A stretch of 64,000 nucleotides of DNA from Bacillus mobilis. GTDB lineage: Bacteria; Bacillota; Bacilli; Bacillales; Bacillaceae_G. A program made the translations under genes and the position numbers. Location: the NCBI RefSeq assembly GCF_001884045.1, contig NZ_MACF01000046.1, positions 372,001-436,000 on the forward strand, written 5' to 3'. Below, in pieces: positions 39,831 to 52,374 of the stretch. The notes beneath the pieces were generated by a model, which was not told the origin of the DNA, searched no databases, and saw nothing but the letters and a program-made list of their open reading frames with translations. The number at the start of each line of letters is the position of its first letter. Position 1 is the stretch's first letter.

Positions 39831-39834
<4 letters not shown>

Positions 39835-40928
39835 AAAGACAACTTATCTTAGAAGATGGAACAGTATTAATTGGAAAAGGTTTCGGAGGAGAAATCGAAA
39901 AGTCAGGTGAGGTTGTATTTACAACAGGAATGACTGGATATCAAGAAACATTATCTGATCCATCATATTGCGGTCAAATCGTAACATTCACGTACCCATT
40001 AATCGGAAACTACGGCATCAACCGTGACGATTTTGAATCGATTCATCCATCTGTAAATGGTTTAATCGTAAACGAAATTTGTGATCACCCATCAAACTTC
40101 CGTAATGAAATTTCGTTAAATGATTACTTAAAAGAAAGAAATATCCCAGGCTTAGCAGGAATTGATACGAGAAAATTAACGAGAAAAATTCGTCAATACG
40201 GTACATTACGTGGGCGTCTATGTAACATGGATGCAGATGTAGAATACATCGTGAGCCAATTAAAAGCGACAGTATTTACAGATCACGTGAAACGCGTATC
40301 AACGAAAGATCCATACCCAAGCCCAGGCCGTGGACACCGAGTTGTACTTGTAGACTTCGGAATGAAACATGGTATTTTAAGAGAATTAAATAAACGTGAT
40401 TGTGATGTAATTGTAGTACCTTACAATACAACAGCAGAAGAGATTTTACGCCTTAGCCCAGATGGAATTATGTTAAGTAACGGACCTGGGGATCCAAAAG
40501 ATGTACCAGAAGCAATTGAAATGTTAAAAGACATTATCGGTAAAGTTCCTTTATTCGGAATTTGCCTAGGACATCAATTGTTCGCTCTAGCATCTGGTGC
40601 GAATACAAGTAAGTTAAAATTCGGTCACCGTGGTTTAAATCATCCAGTAAAACATCTTGCAACTGGAAAAGTAGCAATTACATCTCAAAACCATGGTTAC
40701 GCAGTAGAAGAAGAATCAGTTAAAAATACAGAACTTGAAATTACACATGTCGCTTTAAATGATGGAACAGTAGAAGGTCTTCGTCATACGAAGTTCCCAG
40801 CATTTACAGTACAATACCATCCAGAAGCTTCAGCAGGACCAGAAGATGCAAATGATTTATTCGAAGATTTCTTAGCAATGATTGAAAACTTCAAGAAAGA
40901 AGGGGAAGAGTTATGCCAAAACGCCTAG
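39831..40928 (+). CDS. carA: carbamoyl-phosphate synthase small subunit (pyrimidine-specific)
   Basis: 365 residues (pyrAA). Glutamine amidotransferase subunit feeding ammonia to CarB. Class I GATase triad: Cys in [15 protein letters not shown] (about 240-254), His and Glu in [11 protein letters not shown] (about 326-336). N-terminal interaction domain [17 protein letters not shown] (about 32-48). ATG 39831 follows AAAAGGAGAG inside pyrC. Location in the pyr operon shows it serves pyrimidine synthesis; the arginine-specific enzyme would be elsewhere. Confidence 0.97.
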
Positions 40929-43900
40929 ACATTAACACAATTTTAGTAATCGGATCAGGACCAATTGTAATTGGGCAAGCAGCAGAGTTTGACTACTCTG
41001 GTACACAAGCTTGTCAATCTCTTAGAGAAGAAGGTTACAAAGTAATCCTTGTTAACTCTAACCCAGCAACAATTATGACAGATACTGCAACAGCAGATAA
41101 AGTATACATTGAGCCTTTAACATTAGAATTCGTAAGCCGAATCATTCGTAAAGAACGTCCAGATGCAATCTTACCAACATTAGGTGGTCAAACAGGCCTG
41201 AATATGGCTGTTGAACTTGCGAAATCAGGCATACTTGAAGAGTGCGGAGTTGAAATTTTAGGAACAAAATTATCAGCAATTGAGCAAGCGGAGGATCGTG
41301 ATTTATTCCGTACATTAATGCAGGAATTAAATGAACCAATTCCATCTAGTACCATTATCCATACGCTAGAAGAAGCACATGAATTTGTAAAAGAAATTGG
41401 ATATCCAGTTATTGTTCGCCCAGCATTTACAATGGGGGGAACAGGTGGCGGAATCTGTAGTAATGAAGAAGAACTAATTGAAATCGTATCAGGTGGATTA
41501 AAACATAGTCCAGTAACACAATGTTTATTAGAAAAGAGTATTGCTGGTTGTAAGGAAATTGAATATGAAGTAATGCGTGATTCAAATGATAACGCGATTG
41601 TAGTATGTAACATGGAAAATATCGATCCAGTTGGAGTTCACACAGGTGATTCTATCGTTGTGGCACCGAGCCAAACATTAAGTGACCGTGAATATCAAAT
41701 GTTACGAAACACTTCATTACGAATTATTCGTGCATTAGGAATTGAAGGTGGATGTAACGTTCAGCTTGCACTTGATCCACATAGCTTCCAATACTATGTA
41801 ATCGAAGTAAACCCACGTGTAAGTCGTTCATCTGCACTAGCATCTAAAGCAACTGGATATCCAATTGCAAAGCTAGCGGCAAAAATTGCAGTCGGTTTAA
41901 CATTAGATGAAATTATAAATCCAGTAACACAAAAAACATACGCTTGTTTCGAACCAGCATTAGACTATGTTGTTTCAAAAATTCCGCGCTGGCCATTTGA
42001 TAAGTTTGAATCAGCAAATAGAACGCTTGGAACGCAGATGAAAGCAACTGGTGAAGTTATGTCAATCGGACGTAACCTAGAGCAATCATTATTAAAAGCG
42101 ATCCGTTCTTTAGAACTTGGCGTTTATCACTTAGAGTTAGCGCATTTAAAAGAGCTTGATAAAGAGACAATGAAAAAACGCATTATAAAAGCTGATGATG
42201 AGCGACTGTTTATTGTAGCAGAAGCAATTCGTCAAGGTGTAACGAAAGAAGAAATCAACGATTGGTGTGAAATGGACTTCTTCTTCTTACAAAAAGTTGA
42301 AAACATCGTAAATATGGAACGCGAAGTAAAAGCAAATGTAGGAAATATGGAAGTACTACAATCTGCGAAAGAAATGGGCTTCAGTGATCACTACATTGCA
42401 GCAGCTTGGAACAAAACAGAGCGTGAAATTTACGATATGCGTAAAGAAAGCAATATAACTCCTATTTATAAAATGGTAGATACTTGTGCGGCAGAGTTTG
42501 AATCTGCAACACCATACTACTACAGCACATATGGTGACGAGAATGAATCGGTTAGAACAGATCGTAAGAGTGTTGTCGTACTAGGGTCTGGTCCAATCCG
42601 TATCGGTCAAGGTGTTGAGTTTGACTATGCAACAGTTCACTCTGTATGGGCAATTAAAGAAGCTGGATATGAGGCAATCATTGTTAATAATAACCCAGAA
42701 ACAGTTTCAACAGACTTCAGTATTTCTGACAAATTATACTTTGAACCATTAACAATCGAAGATGTAATGCACATTATCGATTTAGAAAAGCCAGAAGGTG
42801 TTATCGTCCAATTCGGTGGACAAACGGCGATTAACTTAGCGGCTAAATTAGAAGCTCACGGTGTGAAAATCTTAGGAACATCACTTGAAGATTTAGACCG
42901 TGCAGAAGATCGTGATAAGTTTGAAGCAGCTCTAACACAGCTTGGTATCCCGCAACCAGTTGGTAAAACAGCAACGACTGTAGAGCAAGCAGTAGCAATC
43001 GCTGACAAAATTGGTTACCCAGTATTAGTAAGACCATCTTACGTACTAGGTGGACGTGCGATGGAAATCGTATATCGTCAAGAAGAACTGCTGCACTACA
43101 TGAAAAATGCGGTTAAAGTTCACGCTGATCACCCAGTATTAATCGATCGTTACATGGTTGGTAAAGAAATTGAAGTAGATGCAATTTCAGACGGTGAGAA
43201 TGTATTCATTCCAGGTATTATGGAACATATTGAACGCGCTGGAGTTCACTCTGGTGACTCAATCGGAGTATATCCACCGCAAAGCTTATCTGCAAAACTG
43301 AAAGAACAAATTATTGAACATACAATTGCACTTGGAAAAGGTTTAAATATTGTTGGATTACTAAATATCCAGTTTGTAGTATTTGAAGATCAAGTGTATG
43401 TAATTGAAGTAAACCCACGTGCGAGCCGTACAGTACCATTCTTAAGTAAAATTACAGGTGTACCGATGGCGAATGTTGCAACGAAAGTTATTTTAGGTCA
43501 AAATCTTGTAGAACAAGGATACGGAACTGGTTATCACCCAGAAGAGAAAGAAGTGTATGTAAAAGCACCGGTATTCTCATTTGCGAAACTACGTTCAGTT
43601 GATACAACATTAGGACCTGAAATGAAGTCAACAGGGGAAGTAATGGGGAAAGACTTAACACTTGAAAAAGCATTATACAAAGGGTTAGTTGCTTCTGGAA
43701 TTAACATTCCAACGCACGGATCAGTAATCATTACTGTAGCGGATAAAGATAAAGAAGAGGCGATGGAAATTGCAAAACGTTTCCATGAAATCGGCTATAA
43801 CTTATTAGCAACAGCTGGAACAGCACAATCGTTAGCAGAGCAAAACATTCCAGTACAAGTTGTAAACAAAATTGATTCTGAAGACTACAACTTACTAGAC

Positions 43901-44127
43901 ATTATCCGTCAAGGAAAAGCGCAGTTTGTAATCAATACATTAACAAAAGGCAAACAACCAGCGCGTGATGGTTTCCGCATTCGCCGTGAATCAGTAGAAA
44001 ATGGTGTGGCTTGCTTAACATCACTTGATACAACGAGAGCAATCTTACGAGTACTAGAATCTATGACATTCTCAGCTCATTCAATGAAAGAAATTACGCA
44101 AACAAAGCGTCACGAGGTGGTACATGC

Positions 44128-44131
<4 letters not shown>
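40913..44131 (+). CDS. carB: carbamoyl-phosphate synthase large subunit
   Basis: 1072 residues (pyrAB). Two homologous ATP-grasp halves: the first (about 1-400) makes carboxyphosphate and uses [16 protein letters not shown] (about 17-32); the second (about 550-930) phosphorylates carbamate, with [16 protein letters not shown] (about 558-573). An oligomerisation domain lies between, and a C-terminal MGS-like allosteric domain (about 930-1072) binds UMP and PRPP in relatives. It starts 16 bases inside carA with GAAGGGGAAGAG upstream, so subunits are translated together. Confidence 0.98.
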
Positions 44132-46530
<2,399 letters not shown>

Positions 46531-46534
<4 letters not shown>

Positions 46535-47163
46535 AAAAAGAAATCGCATCGCATTTATTAGAAATTGGAGCAGTATTTTTACAACCGAATGATCCATTCA
46601 CTTGGTCTTCAGGTATGAAATCACCAATTTATTGTGATAACCGTTTAACTTTATCTTATCCAAAAGTACGTCAAGCAATTGCAGCTGGATTAGAAGAGTT
46701 AATTAAAGAGCACTTCCCAACTGTAGAAGTTATTGCAGGAACAGCAACTGCTGGTATTGCGCACGCTGCATGGGTAAGTGATCGTATGGATTTACCAATG
46801 TGCTACGTACGTAGTAAAGCAAAAGGTCACGGTAAAGGGAACCAAATCGAAGGAAAAGCTGAAAAAGGTCAAAAAGTAGTAGTAGTAGAGGACCTAATTT
46901 CAACTGGCGGTAGTGCAATTACATGTGTAGAAGCACTTCGCGAAGCTGGCTGTGAAGTATTAGGAATCGTATCAATCTTCACATACGAGCTAGAAGCAGG
47001 AAAAGAAAAACTAGAATCAGCTAACGTAGCATCATATTCTTTAAGCGACTACAGTGCATTAACTGAAGTAGCAGCAGAAAAAGGTATGATCGGACAAGGT
47101 GAAACGAAAAAATTACAAGAGTGGCGTAAAAATCCAGCTAACGAAGCTTGGATCACAGCGTAA
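46531..47163 (+). CDS. pyrE: orotate phosphoribosyltransferase
   Basis: 210 residues. Joins orotate and PRPP to give OMP. PRPP motif [20 protein letters not shown] (about 115-134), flexible catalytic loop with AKGHGKGNQ (about 96-104), and N-terminal [20 protein letters not shown] (about 13-32). ATG 46531 overlaps the pyrF stop (ATGA). Last gene of the pyr operon; a strong terminator follows. Confidence 0.97.
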
Positions 47164-47165
47164 CA

Positions 47166-47204
47166 CGAAAAAAAACGACCGCGGGGGAACGCGGTCGTTT
47201 TTTT
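47166..47204. terminator. bidirectional terminator after pyrE
   Basis: AAACGACCGCG (47173-47183) and CGCGGTCGTTT (47190-47200) form an 11-bp GC-rich stem. An A-run on the left and T-run on the right let it end both the pyr operon and the converging HAD gene, whose stop is at 47203. Confidence 0.93.
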
Positions 47205-47880
47205 ATATTATTGTTAAAAATTCATGTAAAGAACAGATAGTAGGAACATCACAATTGAGTTGCAAGTTATCCCGATTTAACCATACCCCTTGCATTCCAG
47301 CTGCTGTACTACTAATTGCATCTGTTTCTAATCGATCGCCAATATAATAGCAATCTTTCATTTCAAGATTCGATTGTAATACAGCTCTTTGAAAAATTTC
47401 AGGGTTTGGTTTCGATATACCAATTTCACTAGAAGTAAATATGCATTTGAAATATTGTAGAATGTTTAGAGCGGTTAATTTTTCGACTTGTTGTTCATAG
47501 TCACCATTACTAATGATACCTAATGAGTGTCCACCATGCTGCAAGGTCTGTAATGTATAGTGTACATCTTCAAACAAGGTCCAGTTGTTCTTATATAGTT
47601 CTATATATTGATTGAATCTGTGCTGAGATTCCTCGGGTGATAAGTTTAATCCATATGTTTTAAATAAATGATACATTCGCATCCCTTGTTGTTCTTGAAA
47701 AGATAATTCTTTGGATAAAAATTTGTTGAAATATTCTTCGGATAATTCATGCCAGACTTTCATGGCCTCTAATTCATTATCTGAAAAAATAGTACTATAT
47801 ACTTGAAAGAAATCTATAATACCATTTCTTTCCGCGGTCTCATAATCAAGTAAAGTTCCGTCGATATCAAAAAAAATCAT
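47203..47880 (-). CDS. HAD family phosphatase, YjjG-like
   Basis: 225 residues. Haloacid dehalogenase fold: motif I FFDIDGTLLDYE (about 3-14, nucleophile Asp5), helical cap (about 18-95), motif II GIISNGD (about 120-126), motif III Lys in GISKPNPEIF (about 153-162) and motif IV YIGDRLETDAI (about 178-188). The long helical cap resembles the YjjG group, which dephosphorylates noncanonical pyrimidine nucleotides. It converges on the pyr operon, which may be coincidental. ATG at 47880 follows AGGAGATTGTC on the minus strand. Substrate is unproven. Confidence 0.8.
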   Translation of the reverse strand: MIFFDIDGTLLDYETAERNGIIDFFQVYSTIFSDNELEAMKVWHELSEEYFNKFLSKELSFQEQQGMRMYHLFKTYGLNLSPEESQHRFNQYIELYKNNWTLFEDVHYTLQTLQHGGHSLGIISNGDYEQQVEKLTALNILQYFKCIFTSSEIGISKPNPEIFQRAVLQSNLEMKDCYYIGDRLETDAISSTAAGMQGVWLNRDNLQLNCDVPTICSLHEFLTII

Positions 47881-47902
47881 ATGACAATCTCCTCGTTAAT
47901 AA

Positions 47903-48157
47903 CTATTTAGCGTTTTCCGCAACCTCATATCCTTTCACAAACAATAGCGTCATATAAGAAACAATAAATGAGAAGATGCTGTACATGCCAACCCAAAAGA
48001 AAAATTTTGGAGTAAAGGCGATAACACCTATTATTAAAAAACTAGCAAACGTTACAATCGGCATGACGTAATACGTTTTCGTCTTGCGTGTTCCAATAAC
48101 AGAAACGATAAAGATAAGTAATGGACAAATTAATAAGACGAAAATCAATTCATTCAT
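47903..48157 (-). CDS. small membrane protein, DUF2651-like
   Basis: 84 residues with three hydrophobic segments (about 3-22, 29-49 and 54-76) and a short charged tail. The start at 48157 (MNELIFVLL) follows AAAGGGGACATA on the minus strand; a longer reading from 48307 has no RBS. It resembles the small DUF2651 membrane proteins of Bacillus, of unknown function, but the assignment is from memory of general layout. It lies 22 bases upstream of the HAD gene and may be co-transcribed with it. Confidence 0.55.
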   Translation of the reverse strand: MNELIFVLLICPLLIFIVSVIGTRKTKTYYVMPIVTFASFLIIGVIAFTPKFFFWVGMYSIFSFIVSYMTLLFVKGYEVAENAK

Positions 48158-48291
48158 AGTTATGTCCCCTTTGCGAATGGAAGTAATCTGTTTCTCGTAA
48201 ACGTTTTGAAATAAATACTCTCCTAATATAACTTCGCTAACATATACATAATCCCTTTTGAAAGCCAACAATTCATGATGAATTTTACAAT

Positions 48292-48324
48292 GAAAAAACA
48301 TAAGCAAGAGAACACTTGCTTATG
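48292..48324 (-). terminator. terminator of the leftward permease gene
   Basis: CATAAGCAAG and CTTGCTTATG form a 10-bp stem with a six-base loop. On the minus strand it is followed by TTTTTT. It starts right after the permease stop. Confidence 0.88.
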
Positions 48325-49710
48325 TTATAGGATAAACATCGCAACGATGGTGGTGACAATTAAGCCAATCACAACTGGTAAAAAGTTTCGGCGTGCAAGT
48401 TCAAACGGATCCACTTTACAAATGGCAGCGGCAGGAATAAGCGCCCAAGGAATTAAAGTCCCGCCTCCGGTCCAGATTGCAGCAATTTGCCCAAGTGCTG
48501 TTAAGGTAGCTGTTCCATGCCCAAGTGCTGTTCCGAAAAGATTGGCAATCGAACCAGCAAGTGATATACCAGAAAAGCCAGATCCATCTAAGCCTGTTAT
48601 GACACCAACGATCGTTAATGTTCCCGCTGATACATATTGGTTTAAAGGGACAGTTTGAGATAAGGCGATCCCTAAGTCGTTAATGATTCCATGTGAACCT
48701 TTCGGTAAATAGTCCCCAATAATTTTCACAAACCCGCTATCTCCTAAATAAAAGAGTGCAGCAATTGGGATAACTGGACCAAAGATTTTAAATCCAAACT
48801 GGAGCCCTTCTATAAAATAATCGGTCGTTTTATTTAGTCCATTACCTTTGTAGGCGATAAGGGAAATGATGATAATCATAATAACAGTTGTCCCGCCGAT
48901 AAGTGCAGTTGCGTCGCTTCCTTGTAATTTAAATTGAATCATGCAAAGGATATCGATGGCATATACGATCGGAATGCAAATAGCGAGCCATTTTTTTGTC
49001 CGAGAAGATAATGAAGTGAGAGTTTTAGAAGACTCAGTTGATGGAATAGATTCTTGTATAGATAAGCCTGTATGAAATTCTTTTCGTAAGAAGAAAAATG
49101 CGACGGAAGTTGTCACAATGCCCATAACGATTACGAGGGGAACACTGGCAGAAACAACGCTGGAAACAGGAAGACCAGCAGCATCCGCTGTTAATTTCGG
49201 TGCACCTTGAATAACGAAGTCACCAGATAAGGCGATGCCGTGTCCGAATAAGTTCATAGCAATGGCAACTCCAATTGGCGGAAGACCGACGCGTACAGCG
49301 ACGGGTAATAAAATAGCTCCCATTAAAGCGACAGCTGGGGAAGGCCAAAAGAAGAAAGAAATTGTCATCATCAAAAGGCCGATAATCCAGTAGGCGAGGG
49401 TAGGGGTACGAATCATTTTTGTAAATGGTGAAATCATCGTATCATTTATGCCTGTATGAACGAGTAGATTGCTTATTGATACGATAATGGAGATGATTAA
49501 TATAGTTGGTAATAGCTCAGTAATAGCGTAAATGAAACTTTGAAAAATACCGCTAATGGCAAGAGGGATAGAACTTGTAGCGGTTAATGCTAATAAAAAG
49601 ATAAAAACGATACAAATAATCGTCGTATCTTTCCGGAGAATAAAAAAGGCGATAATAGTGAGTAAACAAAGAATATAGAGAGCGTGTAACAGCGTTAATT
49701 CAACTCCCAT
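48325..49710 (-). CDS. polytopic permease of the ion-transporter type, substrate unknown
   Basis: 461 residues, about 11-12 hydrophobic segments. A repeated architecture is visible: two halves each contain a polar re-entrant-like segment, FFWPSPAVALMGAILLPVAV (about 116-135) with GHGIALSGDFVIQGAPKLTA (about 152-171), and GLDGSGFSGISLAGSIANLF (about 371-390) with LGHGTATLTALGQIAAIWTG. This resembles IT-superfamily carriers of dicarboxylates or citrate, but I do not recognise a named member. ATG 49710 is chosen (AAAGGA about ten bases upstream); a GTG at 49719 is too near that site. Single-gene unit with its own terminator. Confidence 0.7.
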   Translation of the reverse strand: MGVELTLLHALYILCLLTIIAFFILRKDTTIICIVFIFLLALTATSSIPLAISGIFQSFIYAITELLPTILIISIIVSISNLLVHTGINDTMISPFTKMIRTPTLAYWIIGLLMMTISFFFWPSPAVALMGAILLPVAVRVGLPPIGVAIAMNLFGHGIALSGDFVIQGAPKLTADAAGLPVSSVVSASVPLVIVMGIVTTSVAFFFLRKEFHTGLSIQESIPSTESSKTLTSLSSRTKKWLAICIPIVYAIDILCMIQFKLQGSDATALIGGTTVIMIIIISLIAYKGNGLNKTTDYFIEGLQFGFKIFGPVIPIAALFYLGDSGFVKIIGDYLPKGSHGIINDLGIALSQTVPLNQYVSAGTLTIVGVITGLDGSGFSGISLAGSIANLFGTALGHGTATLTALGQIAAIWTGGGTLIPWALIPAAAICKVDPFELARRNFLPVVIGLIVTTIVAMFIL

Positions 49711-49866
49711 AACATTCACATCCTTTAGGCATTCGTGTAGTTTATTGTATGAAAGCAGTGAAAGTATGTGAGTATAGGAAAAAGAAAAAGTGAAATTTCA
49801 TGTACTGTAATGGTAAATGGATGTTACAATACAATTAATCCTAAAAATGGAATTTGAGGAGGGCTT

Positions 49867-50232
49867 ATGCACAAAAAAATTGGATTTTGGGGATTCGTTA
49901 TATCTTGTAGTCTATTAATCATTTTAAACCTGTTTACAAATAATGAATGGATCAGTATCATACCTGTTTTCGGGTTTGTATTTGTACTTTTATATAACTG
50001 GGATGATATGAAACAATATAGCAAGAAAAGTATTGGAATTATGATAGGTATCATTGTTGTTAGTTCGTTTGTCATAGGGTTTGTTTTAATAGAAGGTCAG
50101 AAGCAAATGGAGAAAATGTCTATTTTTCAAGAATGGATGTCGTCTGCAAAAGGTCTTTATATTGTCATTGTAGTAGTTATTTTTCTAAAAATTGTTATAA
50201 GCATAGCAAGTTACATATTAAAGGGAAAGTAG
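49867..50232 (+). CDS. hypothetical membrane protein, tandem copy 1
   Basis: 121 residues, four hydrophobic segments (about 5-22, 29-44, 55-75 and 97-116). ATG 49867 follows TTGAGGAGGGC. It is similar in length and segment order to the next gene: both have IGxxG near the N-terminus, NEW/SEW near 26, an LYNWDDMKQYSKK or MYRWNEWKAYSRKK motif in the middle, and FQEWM or FQGWL near residue 90. I do not recognise a family. Confidence 0.7.
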   Translation: MHKKIGFWGFVISCSLLIILNLFTNNEWISIIPVFGFVFVLLYNWDDMKQYSKKSIGIMIGIIVVSSFVIGFVLIEGQKQMEKMSIFQEWMSSAKGLYIVIVVVIFLKIVISIASYILKGK

Positions 50233-50247
50233 AATGGGGGAGTATGA

Positions 50248-50616
50248 ATGAGAGAGAGAATAGGTTATTATGGTGTGCTCGTTTGTTTACTGTTATCTGT
50301 TATTTCAGGGCAATTTCTTAAAAGTGAATGGGTACCAGTTATATTATGTATAGGAGTATTGATTTTTGCACCTATGTATCGCTGGAATGAATGGAAAGCA
50401 TATAGCCGAAAAAAGAAAATTGTTTTCAGCATCGAGTTTGTCATTATAATTAGTACAATTCCATTTTTATTATTGAAAGGGAATGAGATAATAGATGGAA
50501 TTGTAATGTTTCAAGGATGGTTATTTATTGCGAAATTGATATATTTAATATGCATTTTAATGTTGGTAGCGGTAGTGGCCAAAAAAGTAAATGAAAAGCT
50601 TTTCGCTAATGAATAA
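50248..50616 (+). CDS. hypothetical membrane protein, tandem copy 2
   Basis: 122 residues with the same four-segment plan as the preceding gene and shared motifs (RWNEWKAYSRKK, FQGWLFIAKLIYLI). It starts 15 bases after copy 1, with AATGGGGGAG upstream, so the two are one transcription unit. Diverged tandem duplicates with no recognised domain. A hairpin ends the pair. Confidence 0.7.
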   Translation: MRERIGYYGVLVCLLLSVISGQFLKSEWVPVILCIGVLIFAPMYRWNEWKAYSRKKKIVFSIEFVIIISTIPFLLLKGNEIIDGIVMFQGWLFIAKLIYLICILMLVAVVAKKVNEKLFANE

Positions 50617-50618
50617 AA

Positions 50619-50650
50619 GAAAATGCCACCTTATTCGGTGGCATTTTCTC
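50619..50650. terminator. bidirectional terminator after the membrane protein pair
   Basis: GAAAATGCCACC (50619-50630) and GGTGGCATTTTC (50637-50648) form a perfect 12-bp stem. It lies between the rightward pair and the leftward DinB-like gene, whose stop is at 50649-50651. Confidence 0.85.
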
Positions 50651-51173
50651 ATTTTACTGAATGAGCTTTTTGCATCTTTTTAATTAAACGAATTTGTCCG
50701 CGATGATTGATTTCATCTTCAAAAACGTGAAACCATTTAAAGTAGTTGTTTGCAGGTTTGTCATACCAAAATTCTGTCGTTTGAAATAGCCATTCATCAG
50801 GTAACGATTGAAAAGTCTCGATCGTCTTGGAACGTACTTCTTGTAATGAATTTATGTAAAATTCTATCGAGTTTCCTTTTATTTTCTCGCGTCCAAGATC
50901 ACCTAACTCAATAGCAGGTAACCACCGTACTAACTCAGCCTCCGTTGGTTCACGGTCTTCAAAAGTATGAATCTGGTAGTAAAATTCAATAGCAGCCATA
51001 TGGTACAAAAGCATGCCAATTGAGTTTGCTTCCTCATCATATAAATAATCAAGTTCTTCAATTGTTAAACCTTCCACCGCTTGCATTGTTGTGTAGCGAG
51101 CGTAATTCATCATGGAAACAAGTTTAGAAAATTCAGGATGTAAACCATCTATTTTATCAATTACAAAATTCAA
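50649..51173 (-). CDS. DinB-like (DUF664) family protein
   Basis: 174 residues from TTG 51173 (MNFVIDKIDG), seven bases after AGAGGGGGA on the minus strand; a longer reading to 51272 overlaps the upstream peptidase gene and lacks an RBS. It is a four-helix DinB/YfiT-type fold: NYARYTTMQAVEGLTIEEL (about 23-41) starts helix 1, SIGMLLYHMAAIEFYYQ (about 51-67) contains the first metal-type histidine, and HVFEDEINHRGQIRLIKK (about 149-166) the others. Many relatives are thiol-dependent S-transferases (bacillithiol), but the function here is unknown. Confidence 0.78.
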   Translation of the reverse strand: MNFVIDKIDGLHPEFSKLVSMMNYARYTTMQAVEGLTIEELDYLYDEEANSIGMLLYHMAAIEFYYQIHTFEDREPTEAELVRWLPAIELGDLGREKIKGNSIEFYINSLQEVRSKTIETFQSLPDEWLFQTTEFWYDKPANNYFKWFHVFEDEINHRGQIRLIKKMQKAHSVK

Positions 51174-51255
51174 TTTAAATTCCCCCTCTTTAAACGATGA
51201 CTCCAGAGAAAGAATTCTATGTGCAACGAAAAACTCCTTTAAATAGGCTATGATT

Positions 51256-52326
51256 TTAACAAGGGATAACAATTAGTTCCCGATTTGATTTTGTAATAAC
51301 TTCATATCCGTCTTTTGTAATGACAATATCATCTTCAATTCTACAACCGCCCCAGTTTGGTATATAAATGCCTGGTTCCACTGTAACAACCATACCTTCT
51401 TCTAAAGTAGCTTTACTTTCTTGGGATAAGCGGAGAGGTTCATGAATTTCTAACCCAAGACCATGACCAGTAGAGTGTCCAAAATATTGACCGTATCCAT
51501 GTTCTGTAATGTAATCTCTCGTTATATCATCGATATTTTTCGCAGTTTCCCCAGGTTTAATTGCTTCCGTCCCACGTTTTAACGCTTCTCGTACAATATT
51601 GTATATCTTTTTGAATTCTTCTGACGGTTCTCCAATTGCTACAGTACGTGTTATATCGGAACAATATCCATTATAAAGTGCACCGAAATCTAATGTAACG
51701 ACGTCGCCTCGTTCGATTATTTTATTTGATGCAACTCCATGAGGAAGTGAAGAACGGACGCCAGAAGCTACAATGATTTGGAAGGAAGAGGATGTAGCCC
51801 CTTTTTTTCGCATGAAAAATTCTAATTCATCTCGTACATCATTTTCACTAATTCCTGGTTTTAGAAACGTAAGGATGTGGTGAAATGCTTCGTCAGCAAT
51901 ATTAGCTGCGATTTTCATTGTTTCTATTTCAGGCGTGTCTTTAATGATACGAATATTTTCGATGATTTCGCACACTTGAACCAATTCCGCATGTACGTAT
52001 TTTTGTAAGTTTTTATATTGTTGCAATGTCATGTTGTTTTCTTCAATTCCGAGTTTTTGAATGTTTAATTTCGATACTTGATTTGCAATTTCTTTTTCTA
52101 AATTTCCTGTATGCATAATAATTTCAGCATCTTTTATTTGTGATTTCGCTTGATCTATATAGCGAAAATCAGTGATAAAAACAGCTTTATCCGCAGAGAT
52201 TAAGACGACGCCAGCACTACCTGTAAAGCCTGTTGCATATTGGCGATTTTCTTTTTTTGTAATCAGTAATCCGTCAATTTCATAGTTTTGAAGTTGATTT
52301 TGGATTTTATTAATTTTCAAAGTCAT
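51256..52326 (-). CDS. M24 family Xaa-Pro peptidase
   Basis: 356 residues. N-terminal creatinase-type domain (about 1-125) and a C-terminal pita-bread domain. Metal ligands: DFGALYNGYCSDITRT (about 217-232, two Asp), HSTGHGLGLEIHE (about 285-297, His), VTVEPGIYIP (about 317-326, Glu) and GCRIEDDIVIT (about 330-340, Glu). Probably cleaves X-Pro di- or oligopeptides; Xaa-Pro dipeptidase versus aminopeptidase cannot be settled from sequence. ATG 52326 follows GGGGGAATT, and a good promoter lies upstream at 52346-52374. Genomes of this group usually hold several M24 paralogues. Confidence 0.87.
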   Translation of the reverse strand: MTLKINKIQNQLQNYEIDGLLITKKENRQYATGFTGSAGVVLISADKAVFITDFRYIDQAKSQIKDAEIIMHTGNLEKEIANQVSKLNIQKLGIEENNMTLQQYKNLQKYVHAELVQVCEIIENIRIIKDTPEIETMKIAANIADEAFHHILTFLKPGISENDVRDELEFFMRKKGATSSSFQIIVASGVRSSLPHGVASNKIIERGDVVTLDFGALYNGYCSDITRTVAIGEPSEEFKKIYNIVREALKRGTEAIKPGETAKNIDDITRDYITEHGYGQYFGHSTGHGLGLEIHEPLRLSQESKATLEEGMVVTVEPGIYIPNWGGCRIEDDIVITKDGYEVITKSNRELIVIPC

Positions 52327-52345
52327 GTTAATTCCCCCTATTCAC

Positions 52346-52374
52346 AGTATTGAATAAAGCAAATAGCGTGCCAA
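52346..52374 (-). promoter_or_regulatory. sigma-A promoter of the M24 peptidase gene
   Basis: On the minus strand, TTGGCA (52374-52369), a 17-base spacer and AATACT (52351-52346), 20 bases before the ATG. Confidence 0.6.

Noticed and set aside
48275-48658. Rightward 127-codon frame over the permease 3' end
   Set aside because: Antisense shadow of a well-supported leftward gene; it includes the terminator hairpin.
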